This document shows positions 1 to 8,570 of a stretch of DNA of 64,000 bases, one piece after another. The stretch lies in NCBI RefSeq assembly GCF_022346545.1, contig NZ_JAKRNU010000013.1, forward strand, positions 1 through 64,000, read 5' to 3'. Below the pieces are notes generated by a model, which worked only from the letters and a program-made list of their open reading frames with translations, was not told the origin of the DNA and ran no database searches. The position numbers were made by a program, and so were the translations under genes. The DNA comes from Sporosarcina sp. ACRSM (GTDB taxonomy: Bacteria; Bacillota; Bacilli; Bacillales_A; Planococcaceae). Every line of letters starts with the position of its first letter. Position 1 is the first letter of the stretch.

Positions 1-133
1 TGAGCTCGCGAAACAAAGTTTGAGCGCTGGCGGCGACGCTTTGAGCTCGCGAAACAAAGTTTGAGCGCTGGCGGCGACGCTTTGAGCTCGCGAAACAAAG
101 TTTGAGCGCTGGCGGCGACGCCTTGAGCGCGAG
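1..133 (+). repeat. Phased TTTGAGC array A (41-bp tandem repeat)
   Basis: Three near-exact 41-bp tandem units start at 1, 42 and 83. Each unit holds two copies of a TTTGAGC core, so cores begin (T of TGA) at 1, 21, 42, 62, 83, 103 and 124, alternating 20 and 21 bp apart. The two half-units differ after the core (TGAGCTCGCG and TGAGCGCTGG). A 41-bp period is not a multiple of three, so this is not coding. The array lies upstream of the chemoreceptor gene and may continue to the left of the window. It belongs to the same family as the arrays near 2.3, 3.8, 16.7 and 46.5 kb. Confidence 0.9.
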
Positions 134-293
134 AGCTTGCTTTATAGTGACGTAGCGACCTGTTATTCCCGAATGTTCCGTGATTAATTTAGATCATCTT
201 TGTTATTGAAATCAAAAGATTTTTACCGAAGTATTAAAAGAGTACCGATGAATGAAAGGCATCTTAAACCCAATCGGAAAGGAAGAAACAACG

Positions 294-2261
294 ATGAGGC
301 ATCGCTTCAATACGATTCGAGCAAAACTAATTTTGGCCTTTTCTCTTATTTTGATCATCCCGGCAGTCATTATTGGATTCACGTCCTATATGTCCGCAAA
401 AGATGCGGTAAAAAAACAAATTACTGCTGCTGCCGATGAAAACACCCATATTTTGAATACGATTATTGATAACACAATCTCCACGAAAATCCATGATGTC
501 GAACTTTTTAGCAATCAAGCATCGAAAAGTTTATATGATGGACATGAGAGTCCAGAAATACGGAGCAAGCTAGCCCAATATGCCGCTTTGCACCCGGAAA
601 TCTTGAGCATCTATGTCGGTACGGAGGAGGGCTTCTACATACAGGAGCCGGTCATCAACGACACTTCTATCTATGATCCGCGAACCCGCGATTGGTACAA
701 ACAAGCGATGGAACAGAAAGGCGAAATCCTCATATCGAAGCCGTATAAGGATGCGGCCGTAGATGATATAGTTGTCACCATTTCCAAGACAACGAAGGAC
801 CATTCAGGTGTGGTTAGCGTCGATATTACGTTGGATTATATTACTAAACTGGCGAAACAAGTATCAATTGGAAAAGAGGGGTATGCCTTTTTGCTAGATG
901 GAGATATGAATTTCATTTCCCATCCGACTGGCGAAGGAGGAACTTCGGCACAAGAGGATTTCTATAAAAAGATGTATGAGCAAAAGCAAGGCACTTTTGA
1001 ATATACAATTGAAGGTGATGAGCAGTTCATGACTTTCCTGACGAACGAACTGACCGGATGGAAGATCGGAGGCACGCTCATTACATCCGAAATAGAGGAA
1101 GCGGCCGCCCCGATCTTAAACAGGACAAGCGTCGTCATCGGGATTGCCTTATTGGTCGGCGCCCTGATCGTATTCTTCATTATCCAATCCTTCCTTAGAC
1201 CGATAAGGGTTTTGAAGGAACAAGCCCATACCATCAGTAAAGGCGACCTGACTGAAGAAATCGAAATCAAGACGAACGACGAGATTGGCCAATTGGGCGG
1301 AGCATTCCGTGACATGCAGGAAAGCTTGAGAAACCTGGTCGGTAAAATCGAGCACAATACGGAACTTGTCGCAGCTTCCTCTGAAGAGTTGACGGCAAGC
1401 GCCGAACAGACGATGTATGCGACCGAACATGTAGCAGGAGCGGTTCAAGAAGTGGCGGGCAATGCCGAAAATCAGTTAAACAGCGTCGAGAATAACGTAC
1501 GTCTGATCGACCAAGTCACGGAGGGGATTTCTGACATTGCCAATCGTTCCGTAAACGTAACAGAACTCGCCATTCATACGAGAGAACAAGCCGAAATCGG
1601 TGGACAGGCGGTTACCAATACCGTGAATCAGATGACTTCCATCCAATCTTCAGTGTCTGAATCAAACCGTATGATCAGCTCCCTCTCCGAACGTTCCAAA
1701 GAAGTCGGGTCCATTTTGAATGTCATTACCGGGATTGCGGAGCAAACAAACTTGCTCGCCTTGAACGCCGCCATCGAAGCAGCGCGAGCGGGCGAACATG
1801 GAAAAGGCTTTGCGGTCGTCGCCGACGAAGTGAGAAAGCTGGCCGAACAATCCCAGCAATCCGCCACAGAGATTTTCAACATCATTCAAGGTATTCAAAA
1901 AGATACCGAAAACTCCGTCGGCATGATGGCCAAAGTGACAGAAGACGTCAAAGAAGGAATGAACATCTCGAATGAAGCGATTGAAAAATTCGAGCAAATT
2001 CTGAAAAGCACCCAAGAGATCACACCGCAAATGGGTGACATTTCAAGAACTGCGCAAAACGTTCAAATCGCTATTAAAGAATTAAGCGCAACCGCCATTG
2101 AACTCGAAAACATGGCGAAAAGCAATGCATCTTCCTCCGAAGAAGTAGCCGCCTCAACTGAACAGCAGCTAGCTTCCATGGAAGAAATCACCGCCTCCGC
2201 CAAAACACTCTCCTCTATGGCAGAGGAACTGCAAGAATTAATTTCCAGCTTTAAGCATTAA
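294..2261 (+). CDS. Methyl-accepting chemotaxis protein
   Basis: Membrane chemoreceptor of 655 residues that would signal to CheA/CheW at the cell pole. The order seen is a first membrane segment at about 12-34, an extracytoplasmic sensor of dCache type (about 40-270), a second membrane segment (about 279-302), a HAMP linker (about 303-355) and a long alpha-helical signalling domain. The highly conserved hairpin tip ([20 protein letters not shown]) lies at about 481-500. I chose the ATG at 294 because a GGAAAGGAAG ribosome site sits about 8 bases before it; an upstream in-frame ATG at 252 lacks one. The ligand cannot be read from the sequence. The gene stands alone between repeat array A and a terminator. 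Confidence 0.95.
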   Translation: MRHRFNTIRAKLILAFSLILIIPAVIIGFTSYMSAKDAVKKQITAAADENTHILNTIIDNTISTKIHDVELFSNQASKSLYDGHESPEIRSKLAQYAALHPEILSIYVGTEEGFYIQEPVINDTSIYDPRTRDWYKQAMEQKGEILISKPYKDAAVDDIVVTISKTTKDHSGVVSVDITLDYITKLAKQVSIGKEGYAFLLDGDMNFISHPTGEGGTSAQEDFYKKMYEQKQGTFEYTIEGDEQFMTFLTNELTGWKIGGTLITSEIEEAAAPILNRTSVVIGIALLVGALIVFFIIQSFLRPIRVLKEQAHTISKGDLTEEIEIKTNDEIGQLGGAFRDMQESLRNLVGKIEHNTELVAASSEELTASAEQTMYATEHVAGAVQEVAGNAENQLNSVENNVRLIDQVTEGISDIANRSVNVTELAIHTREQAEIGGQAVTNTVNQMTSIQSSVSESNRMISSLSERSKEVGSILNVITGIAEQTNLLALNAAIEAARAGEHGKGFAVVADEVRKLAEQSQQSATEIFNIIQGIQKDTENSVGMMAKVTEDVKEGMNISNEAIEKFEQILKSTQEITPQMGDISRTAQNVQIAIKELSATAIELENMAKSNASSSEEVAASTEQQLASMEEITASAKTLSSMAEELQELISSFKH

Positions 2262-2264
2262 GCG

Positions 2265-2308
2265 ACAGCATCTATCCTGATGGAACGGGATAGATGCTGT
2301 TTTTTCTT
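2265..2308 (+). terminator. Terminator of chemoreceptor gene
   Basis: A 13-bp stem (ACAGCATCTATCC with its complement) with a 9-10 base loop is followed by TTTTTTCTTTT, directly after the chemoreceptor stop codon. Confidence 0.9.
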
Positions 2309-2309
2309 T

Positions 2310-2425
2310 TATGAACGATGGTTGTTCCTTTTGATCACTAGTGCACCGCTTTGAGCGCGAGGCGGAGCCTTTGATCAATAACACAAACGCTTTGAGCGCG
2401 CCAAGTATTTTATGATCACTAGTGC
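2310..2425 (+). repeat. Phased TGAGCGCG/TGATCACT array B
   Basis: Cores (T of TGA) fall at 2312 (degenerate), 2332, 2352, 2372, 2393 and 2413, so 20-21 bp apart. TGATCACT-type and TGAGCGCG-type cores alternate. The string GATCACTAGTGCAC occurs twice (2334 and 2414). The array fills the gap between the convergent chemoreceptor and diguanylate cyclase genes. Confidence 0.85.
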
Positions 2426-2452
2426 ACACCCTTCAACCAAGTTGCCCTTTCC

Positions 2453-3421
2453 TCAACTAAGCACAAGTTGCTTTTGCTTTTTATCATTTTTGTTCTGATA
2501 CATTCTTTTGTCGGCTTGGGTTAGGAGGTTGTCCATGTTTCCGATTGAGCGCTCGGTAGATGCATGGCCAAGTGAAAGGCTTAATTTTCGCTCTTTTGTC
2601 TTTTCATTAAAGTCGGCTATTTGAGCTTCGAATTCTTGACATAGCATTTCGGCTTGTAAAGATGTGTGGTTGGGAAGGATGATGACGAATTCGTCTCCGC
2701 CTATTCTAGCTACAGTCGCATTTTTCGAGAAAAATTCACGGATCATTTTGGCAGATTGTTGTAAGATTTTATCACCTTCTACATGTCCAAATGTATCATT
2801 GATCCCTTTTAATTCATCCAAATCACAAAGGATAAGTGCTATGGGACAATTGATTTCGTTGTTATAACGCTCTATGATTTTCTCAAAGTAATTCCGGTTG
2901 TAAAGACCTGTCAAAATATCATGTGTGCTCAAGTATCGTAGCTCTTGCTGCATCTCCACTTTCTCCGTAATATCCCGGATATAGCCGACCATTGCAACCA
3001 ACTCCCCCTTTTCATAAATAGGGGTGGCATATTCCTCACACCATTTATAGTTCCCGGTCTGGTCCTTCCAACGTTGCAAAATGGGCTTACTGAAATCGAC
3101 CTTGCCCTCCATTTTCTTCACTAAAAGCTCACGATCCTCTGGATGAATATAGTTAAATGAGATTTGAGGATTTTGATAGCTCGCCTTCAAAAGCCCGGGG
3201 CCCAACAAATTCTCAATGGACGGGCTGACGTAAAAATATTTTGGGCGCGGCTTGAGTTGATAATGATAAATCACATCTTTAGAACTATCGACCAACTCCA
3301 GCATCCGGCTCATCCTATTTAACCGGTAACCAGATCCATTCTTCAAATATCGTTTGAAGAACTGTGGAATAAGCATTCCTGTCAGCATGCCTAGTGTAAA
3401 AAGTACCACCTTCACTGCCAT
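2453..3421 (-). CDS. PAS-GGDEF diguanylate cyclase
   Basis: Likely makes cyclic di-GMP from two GTP. An N-terminal membrane segment (about 1-20) precedes a PAS fold with a PAC-like end (about 35-150, ending GYIRDITEKVE) and a GGDEF domain. The intact active-site motif RIGGDEF lies at about 239-245. The allosteric RxxD inhibitory site normally just upstream of GGDEF is not present, so direct product inhibition looks unlikely. The start is ATG at 3421 or GTG at 3415, the latter better spaced from a run of G; a TTG at 3451 would lie inside a leader hairpin. A c-di-GMP-I riboswitch lies just upstream, so expression should respond to the product of the enzyme. Confidence 0.93.
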   Translation of the reverse strand: MAVKVVLFTLGMLTGMLIPQFFKRYLKNGSGYRLNRMSRMLELVDSSKDVIYHYQLKPRPKYFYVSPSIENLLGPGLLKASYQNPQISFNYIHPEDRELLVKKMEGKVDFSKPILQRWKDQTGNYKWCEEYATPIYEKGELVAMVGYIRDITEKVEMQQELRYLSTHDILTGLYNRNYFEKIIERYNNEINCPIALILCDLDELKGINDTFGHVEGDKILQQSAKMIREFFSKNATVARIGGDEFVIILPNHTSLQAEMLCQEFEAQIADFNEKTKERKLSLSLGHASTERSIGNMDNLLTQADKRMYQNKNDKKQKQLVLS

Positions 3422-3439
3422 CCCCCCAAGCCAATATAA

Positions 3440-3475
3440 ATAGCAGACCAATCGAATGTCGTTTAGTCTGCTGTT
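3440..3475 (-). promoter_or_regulatory. Leader hairpin, probable riboswitch expression platform
   Basis: Reading the minus strand, AGCAGACT and its near-complement GGTCTGCT (3442-3472) form a stem just downstream of the c-di-GMP aptamer and just upstream of the ribosome site of the diguanylate cyclase. It is followed by an A/T-rich stretch (ATTTATATT), so it could act as a weak terminator or sequestering hairpin. Whether ligand turns the gene on or off cannot be told by eye. Confidence 0.6.
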
Positions 3476-3489
3476 CCATAAACACTATT

Positions 3490-3572
3490 CGATAGCTGGC
3501 TGACTTAGTCCATCGACTTTAGTCCCTCTAGCTTTGCGTCTCCACCTTTCGATGAATTTGCCATTATTGTTT
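3490..3572 (-). promoter_or_regulatory. c-di-GMP-I (GEMM) riboswitch
   Basis: On the minus strand the hallmarks of the GEMM aptamer follow in order: GGCAAA near the 5' end (about 3571), a CGAAAG tetraloop hairpin, GACGCAAAGC, GGGACTAAAG, and a closing GCCAGCTATCG stretch ending near 3490. The spacing matches class I c-di-GMP aptamers such as Vc2, with the GAAA tetraloop and the A-rich joints both present. It lies about 70 bp upstream of the diguanylate cyclase start on the same strand, which makes a product-feedback circuit. Confidence 0.88.
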
Positions 3573-3798
3573 TTATTTTGAAAGTAATTACTACCTACTC
3601 TACCGTTCTATGACAACTAGGTCAATAGGCTTTGTTGGAAAATTTTTCATCGAAATTTTAAAGTTACCTATTTCTTTGGACATCCCTTATCGAAACACTT
3701 TCAATGCCGTACAAATTGTATCACTTTCCAAAGTCATCACCGCAACAGTCCACGAAGCCTCTTATACAGATGTTAGTGCTTGGTATTTTTTATGTTAT

Positions 3799-3912
3799 TT
3801 TGAGCGTGAGACAGTAGGTTTTGAGCGCGGGAGGGAGTTTTTGAGCATATGGAAGCGACTTTGAGCGCGGGAAGATATTTGTGAGCGCATGGTAAATGAC
3901 TTTGAGCGCGAG
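3799..3912 (+). repeat. Phased TTTGAGCGCG array C
   Basis: Six cores at 3801, 3822, 3842, 3862, 3882 and 3903, at steps of 21, 20, 20, 20 and 21 bp. All are of the TGAGC type (TGAGCGTGAG, TGAGCGCGGG, TGAGCATATG and similar). The sequence between the cores is not conserved. The array sits in the divergent gap between the diguanylate cyclase and the M50-like gene. Confidence 0.88.
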
Positions 3913-3914
3913 GA

Positions 3915-3998
3915 GTGCCTAGTGCTGACTTAATTCAAGTCAGTTTCAATACAAATTCCTACCATTAATTTTATTGCAAAACGGGTTGTATCGTTTCA
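3915..3998 (+). repeat. GTGCCTAGT dispersed repeat, copy 1
   Basis: GTGCCTAGTGCTGAC begins here and is followed by a small CTGACTT/AAGTCAG hairpin. About 40 bases later comes TTTTATTGCAAAACGGGTTG. The same two blocks in the same order occur at 19629-19715 (GTGCCTAGTATTGAC, then TTTTATCGCCAAAATGGGTT), which marks a dispersed intergenic repeat. The right arm of the long hairpin seen in the other copies is decayed here. The rest of the 3573-4118 gap holds array C and no convincing gene. Confidence 0.5.
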
Positions 3999-4118
3999 TT
4001 TGATATTTATCCTATCCAATTGAAATTATAGAAAGCCAAAAGAGCTAGGTTCACTTCCTGCTTTCCCGGGTATTTATAATTTGTAATAGAGTCGGCAGTT
4101 ATAAAGAAGGGGATTTAC

Positions 4119-4700
4119 ATGTTTGGACTCATGGATTTACTCTCGCTTATCATATCGGCATTTATTATCTTGCCCGTCGTCATCCTCTTGCGGGAAACGG
4201 GTTATTTGCTTGTGAGTGCGATTTTCGGCGTGAAAAACCCTCGACTGACCGTCGGATCCGGTCCTCGGATTATTAAAATAGGGATTTTCGATATTCGGAA
4301 ATATTATCACCTGTATAGTTGGTTTTCTTATGATTCATTGAAACGGACAAGCAAATTCGCCTATATTAGCATTTATGCGGGGCCAATCCTCCTCAACGTT
4401 TCGCTAGCCCTCACCATTAACGCTCTTCTCGCGAATGGCATGCTGGAGGAATACCGGAGTTTTTGGGATCGATTTGTTTTCTATGCGATGTATTATGTGC
4501 TTCTTGATATCATCCCGATGATGACCTTAAACGGGAAGCCAAATAATGGAATGATCATCTACGAAATGATCCGCTACGGCAAACGGATCGATTATAATAA
4601 TGAACCATTCATCCCTGCAACGAGTGACGTGGAAGAACAGTATCAGGAAGAAATGAAAGAATTGGCGAAGAAAGTGAAGGAGAAATGGGAGGAAGATTGA
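4119..4700 (+). CDS. M50-like membrane protein lacking catalytic motif
   Basis: 193 residues with about four hydrophobic segments (about 5-25, 80-103, 117-135 and around the first motif) and a charged, probably coiled C-terminus (171-193). The plan follows site-2 metalloproteases: LLRETGYLLVSAIFGVKNP at 23-41 occupies the place of the zinc motif HExGH, AGPILLN at 87-93 matches the conserved AGP..N segment, and LLDIIPMMTLNG at 128-139 matches the usual NLLPxxPLDGG. Both zinc histidines are replaced (R25, Y29) and the LDG aspartate is Asn, so it should be proteolytically dead; only Glu26 remains. The ribosome site AAGGGG is well placed. The family assignment is by eye; a binding or scaffold role would be inference. 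Confidence 0.65.
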   Translation: MFGLMDLLSLIISAFIILPVVILLRETGYLLVSAIFGVKNPRLTVGSGPRIIKIGIFDIRKYYHLYSWFSYDSLKRTSKFAYISIYAGPILLNVSLALTINALLANGMLEEYRSFWDRFVFYAMYYVLLDIIPMMTLNGKPNNGMIIYEMIRYGKRIDYNNEPFIPATSDVEEQYQEEMKELAKKVKEKWEED

Positions 4701-4970
4701 AGCAAATGTCCCTCTCCACTTGTTTTTCAGGCGGGCGTTGATTACTTTGTGCGTTTGTAAAAATGTAATTCTAGAACTTTTCATGAGACTACGATAATAG
4801 GGCTCTTTTCCTCTAACTTATCGTTAAGGGGAAGTAGATTGTCTTACTTCAGAAAAAATTTATCGAGATTGGGACATGTTCTACTTCGAGCTGCATATAG
4901 TTTTGTAGAGAATGTTTTAATAGTAGCATTTGACGAATAATCATTTTTAGCAATAAATAAAAAAGGGGTC

Positions 4971-5165
4971 ATGAAAATGTTGAAAACAGTAAAAGGTAAA
5001 GTAATCGTAGGAACTGTTGCAGTTGGATTATTATCAGGTGCAGGCGTTGCTCTAGGTACGTCGGGTGCAGGATCCAATTTAAAAAATTGACTTGAAAAAC
5101 GAACTGAACAAAAGTTAAAGTTCAAGAACCGGAAGCTGCAACCATTCGGCAAAGGCAAGATTTGA
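4971..5165 (+). pseudogene. Small exported-type protein with in-frame UGA
   Basis: An AAGGGG ribosome site precedes ATG codons at 4971 and 4977. The first part encodes 39 residues: a basic start (MKMLKTVKGK), a hydrophobic segment (VIVGTVAVGLLSGAGVALG) and a short polar tail. It then meets TGA at 5088-5090. The same frame continues for 24 more charged residues (LEKRTEQKLKF and so on) to TGA at 5163, so the TGA may be a mutated TGG (Trp) codon. I do not assign a function. It may instead be a genuine 39-residue peptide with a chance continuation. A terminator follows directly. Confidence 0.55.
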
Positions 5166-5187
5166 TAGGTATCGGATCAAAATCAAA

Positions 5188-5232
5188 ACAGAGCAAGGAT
5201 GCCCTTTTCAAGGCACCCCTGCTCTGTTCTTT
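5188..5232. terminator. Terminator after small ORF
   Basis: ACAGAGCA and TGCTCTGT flank an inner GGATGCC...AGGCACC pairing, followed by TCTTTC. It lies between the small ORF on the plus strand and the truncated transporter on the minus strand and could serve both. Confidence 0.7.
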
Positions 5233-5480
5233 CATTTATCGGCTTTTCCTGATACTGGAGCAGCTAAGTCAAGTTCGGCTTTGATGTGCGAGGCTTTCGA
5301 AGACTCGTCCATACGCCAGTAGACCATAAAGCTTACAGCAATACAGGCAGCTACATAGAAATAGAACATGGATTCAAATCCAATTCCTTTTAACCATAGC
5401 GCAACGAACTCCGCCGTTCCACCGAAAACTGCGACGGTGACAGCATAAGGAAATCCAACGCCAAGGGCACGGATTGCAGT
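5232..5480 (-). pseudogene. C-terminal remnant of an MFS (MHS-type) transporter
   Basis: The minus strand reads open for about 80 codons to TGA at 5232-5234. The translation (RALGVGFPYAVTVAVFGGTA, then two further membrane stretches and a polar tail ending GKADK) matches the last two or three membrane helices of metabolite:H+ symporters of the KgtP/ProP type, in particular the conserved R.LG.G..Y..AVFGGTA segment. Everything upstream is missing: the frame meets unrelated sequence with stops beyond about 5480. It is a 5'-truncated relic of a transporter of more than 400 residues. Confidence 0.75.
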
Positions 5481-5736
5481 CTAGATTCGGCTGACTTTAC
5501 GGTCTTCCCCGAGACGGAAACAGGCACGTAGAAAACAAAGAAAGTCATACATGGAAGAACAGAGATGAGACGAGATTGTCCATGCATATATTGCTGTCTC
5601 TTTTTTACGAAACATCCAAACGATGTAAAAAAGGGAATAAGGTTACCGTACTGTCTCATTCCCTGTTCGCTTGCCTCTTTAAATCATTATTCCAACTATA
5701 CTAAACGGTTCTTTCAGTGCCAAGTCGTGAACGAAA

Positions 5737-5790
5737 CAAATAGAAGAAACCAATCGAGACATCCTCCCGACTGATTTCTTCTATTTCGCT
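5737..5790 (-). terminator. Terminator of monooxygenase operon
   Basis: AAATAGAAGAAA and TTTCTTCTATTT form a 12-bp perfect stem just after the monooxygenase stop codon. On the minus strand it is followed by GTTTCGTTC, a modest T-run. Confidence 0.75.
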
Positions 5791-5796
5791 ATACAA

Positions 5797-7431
5797 CTAT
5801 TGCATGCTTGACTTCACGATCCCTTGAAAAGCTTTTTCGAATGTAAATCCTTCATATTGACGTTCAGCGACTTGGTCACATATTTTACGATAACTATCTA
5901 GACCGCCAACGTAAATGACGAAGCCACGTTGGGTTCCATCGATGTTGGCGCCGGTGTACCAGGAGTTTGTCTGCGGGAATAATGTGCTATTGGCCAAGTC
6001 ATCACATTGTTTTCCCCATGCGATTTCCGCGTTTTGTTGCGCTTCGATCGTTTGCAAGCCGTTGGATTCCACATAGCCGATGCATTGGTCGATCCAGTCT
6101 ACATGCTGCTCAATGGCAGATGGCATATTCGTTAAAACGGATGGACTTTGCGGGCCTGTGATCATGAAAAAGTTCGGGAAGTTTTCCATCGTCAATCCAA
6201 GATAGGTGGAGACATTCCTCCCCTTTTCCCACTTTTCCTGAATCGTTTGTCCATTCCGCCCTTGTAAATTGATTTTCAACAGCGAACCCGTCATGGCTTC
6301 ATAGCCCGTTGCATAGACGATGACATCGCATTCGATCGTTTCGTTACGTAGTTTTACACCGTTTTCAACAATTCGTTCAATCGGATTATCTTTTAAAGAT
6401 ACGATATGGACATGGTCCTCATTAAACATTTCGTAGAAGTTCGTTCCGATGATTAAACGTTTCGTCGTAATATAATAATCCGGATGCAATTGTTCAGCCG
6501 TTTCCGGTTGTTCCACGATTTCGTCAATCTTATCCCGCACATATTGGGCAACGACGTTGTTTGTTTCTTTATTGACACCGATATCCGGGAAAGCGGAGCC
6601 TAACGCTAATGCACCTGTTTTCCATACATAGTCCAGCGTTTCTTTTTGTTGTTCAGCGGAAAATTCTGTGGCAGACTTTCCAGTTGTAAACATCCGAATT
6701 CCACCGGGGGTCGTAAAAAATGCGTCACGAATTTCTTTATAATTCGCGATGGCTTCATCCTGTTGCTCCTTACTTAACAGATGATTGCGCGCTTCGCCTA
6801 CGTAGTGGGGCGTTCGCATAAGCAACGTCAGTTCTTTCGCTTCCTTCGCAATTTCCGGCATCGCCTGGACACCACTTGAACCATTGCCAATCACAACTAC
6901 CCGTTTTCCGGTGAAATCCACTTGTTCATGTGGCCATCGTCCGGTATGGTACTGCTCACCTTGAAAAAGACTGACCCCTTCAAACGGTGGAATATTAGTT
7001 GTTGATAAACAGCCCATTCCACTAATCAAATATTTCGCTTCAATGATTTCATTTGTATCGGTCGTAATTTTCCATGTTTTTTCTTCCTCTTGAAAACTTG
7101 CTTCCGTCACTCTTGTTTTGAATTGAATATCGGATCGCAACTCCAACTCATCCGCAACAAAATTAAGGTATTCCAAAATTTCCGGTTGAGAGGCGTATCG
7201 ATCTTTCCAACGCCATTTTTTATAAAGTTCTTCTGAGAAGGTGAAATTATAAAAGATGGAATCCGAGTCACATTTCGCCCCCGGGTAACGGCTCCAATAC
7301 CAAACACCGCCTACCCCATCCGCCGCCTCGATAACACGTACGGACAGGCCGCGCTCCCTTAACTTATGCAACATGTAGAGCCCCGAAAACCCAGCTCCGA
7401 TGACAACCGCATCATATTGTTTTGCTCTCAT
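5797..7431 (-). CDS. Baeyer-Villiger flavin monooxygenase
   Basis: 544 residues, the usual size of type I Baeyer-Villiger monooxygenases (cyclohexanone/phenylacetone monooxygenase class), which insert oxygen next to a ketone using FAD, NADPH and O2. The FAD Rossmann motif GAGFSG is at 12-17, the family fingerprint FxGxxxHxxxWP is seen as FQGEQYHTGRWP at about 156-167, and the NADPH Rossmann motif GNGSSG follows near 183. The ATG at 7431 is chosen for a GGGGGG ribosome site 6 bases upstream; an ATG six codons earlier lacks one. The gene lies 21 bp downstream of a carboxylesterase gene, so the pair could turn a ketone into an ester and then hydrolyse it. Confidence 0.92.
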   Translation of the reverse strand: MRAKQYDAVVIGAGFSGLYMLHKLRERGLSVRVIEAADGVGGVWYWSRYPGAKCDSDSIFYNFTFSEELYKKWRWKDRYASQPEILEYLNFVADELELRSDIQFKTRVTEASFQEEEKTWKITTDTNEIIEAKYLISGMGCLSTTNIPPFEGVSLFQGEQYHTGRWPHEQVDFTGKRVVVIGNGSSGVQAMPEIAKEAKELTLLMRTPHYVGEARNHLLSKEQQDEAIANYKEIRDAFFTTPGGIRMFTTGKSATEFSAEQQKETLDYVWKTGALALGSAFPDIGVNKETNNVVAQYVRDKIDEIVEQPETAEQLHPDYYITTKRLIIGTNFYEMFNEDHVHIVSLKDNPIERIVENGVKLRNETIECDVIVYATGYEAMTGSLLKINLQGRNGQTIQEKWEKGRNVSTYLGLTMENFPNFFMITGPQSPSVLTNMPSAIEQHVDWIDQCIGYVESNGLQTIEAQQNAEIAWGKQCDDLANSTLFPQTNSWYTGANIDGTQRGFVIYVGGLDSYRKICDQVAERQYEGFTFEKAFQGIVKSSMQ

Positions 7432-7452
7432 TTTTACCCCCCATTTCATTTT

Positions 7453-8385
7453 TCATTTTGAAGGTACTAAGCTCAAAAATTTTGCGATTGCGTCTACGGT
7501 TGCTTTTGTTTCATCTGCGAAAACGGCCATATTGCTAAAATAACCGTGGACACTCCCATCTATTTGCACATAATCCACCGGTACGCCAGCTTCTTTTAAT
7601 TTGTCACGGTACTGCATACCTTCATCCAACAGCACATCATTTTCGGCTGCCACTATAATGGCAGGAGGTAAAGCGCTTACATTTTTATGAAGCAAAGGGG
7701 ACACGAGTGGATCTTTAAATTCTTTTTCATTATTGATATAATATTTGCCAAACCAGATCATCAACTCTTTGTCTAATCCGTATCCTTCAGCGAATTTTTC
7801 ATAGGAGGAAGTGGTGAAATCCAAGTTGGTCACAGGATAGATCAGGGCTTGCGCAGTAATGGAAGGTCCTTTGTTCTCTTGACTGAGAATCGCCATGACG
7901 GTTGCCAAATTGCCACCAGCCGAATCACCGCCGACCACAATATCCTCACCGACCGCGTTCAACTCAGACGCATGCTCACGAGCCCAACAAAGCGCTGCAT
8001 AACTATCTTCAACAGGCACTGGGAAACGATGCTCCGGTGCTAATCGATAGTCCACAGACATAACGATGCGACTCGTCTTCTCTGCCAATAAACGACAACC
8101 GGCATCGGAAGTTTCCAAATCACCAATTACCCAACCGCCCCCATGGTAATAGACAAAAAGCGGGAAAGGGCCTTGTCCCGATGGCGTATAAATGCGAATC
8201 GTTATTTCACCGTTATCCACAGCGATTTGGCGATCTTCTACCTTGGCGACAGGAGGTATTTCAATGCCTTCTGGAACAGGGACCAAACTCATCATTTCAC
8301 GAACCTCTTCAGCCGTAAGCGATTGAAACTTCGGTCCACTATAAAACGCCTCTAAATATAGCTTTGCACTGTTGGTTAATCCCAT
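7453..8385 (-). CDS. HSL-family alpha/beta hydrolase (esterase)
   Basis: 310 residues of the hormone-sensitive-lipase (class IV) esterase family. The oxyanion motif HGGGW lies at 81-85, the nucleophile motif GDSAGG at 153-158 (Ser155), and the likely acid (END in AAENDVLLDEG) and histidine (VHGYF) near the C-terminus. The start at 8385 has AAGG about 10 bases upstream; an ATG seven codons earlier has no ribosome site. There is no signal peptide, so the enzyme is cytoplasmic. It is first in the operon with the Baeyer-Villiger monooxygenase, whose ester or lactone product is a plausible substrate (inference). Confidence 0.9.
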   Translation of the reverse strand: MGLTNSAKLYLEAFYSGPKFQSLTAEEVREMMSLVPVPEGIEIPPVAKVEDRQIAVDNGEITIRIYTPSGQGPFPLFVYYHGGGWVIGDLETSDAGCRLLAEKTSRIVMSVDYRLAPEHRFPVPVEDSYAALCWAREHASELNAVGEDIVVGGDSAGGNLATVMAILSQENKGPSITAQALIYPVTNLDFTTSSYEKFAEGYGLDKELMIWFGKYYINNEKEFKDPLVSPLLHKNVSALPPAIIVAAENDVLLDEGMQYRDKLKEAGVPVDYVQIDGSVHGYFSNMAVFADETKATVDAIAKFLSLVPSK

Positions 8386-8570
8386 CTTGTCAACATCCTT
8401 CCCCATTTAATTTCTGCATCCTGTTTGTCTGCATGTCTATCTTAACAAATATTAAACTATTCAGAATATTCCTTCTTTAGTGTATACTACTTCATACGAA
8501 GAGGTACTATTTGACGTTGCATTACTACTTTTAGGGGAATCAGATTCGTCTATATTAAGGGGGCGATCCT

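Noticed and set aside
1-133. Coding tandem repeat
   Set aside because: Unit length 41 bp is not a multiple of three, and frames are interrupted.
252-293. Upstream start for the chemoreceptor
   Set aside because: No ribosome site; the ATG at 294 has GGAAAGGAAG at good spacing and gives the usual N-terminus.
3610-3864. 84-codon open frame on the plus strand
   Set aside because: No ribosome site, and its 3' part runs through phased array C; composition is not protein-like.
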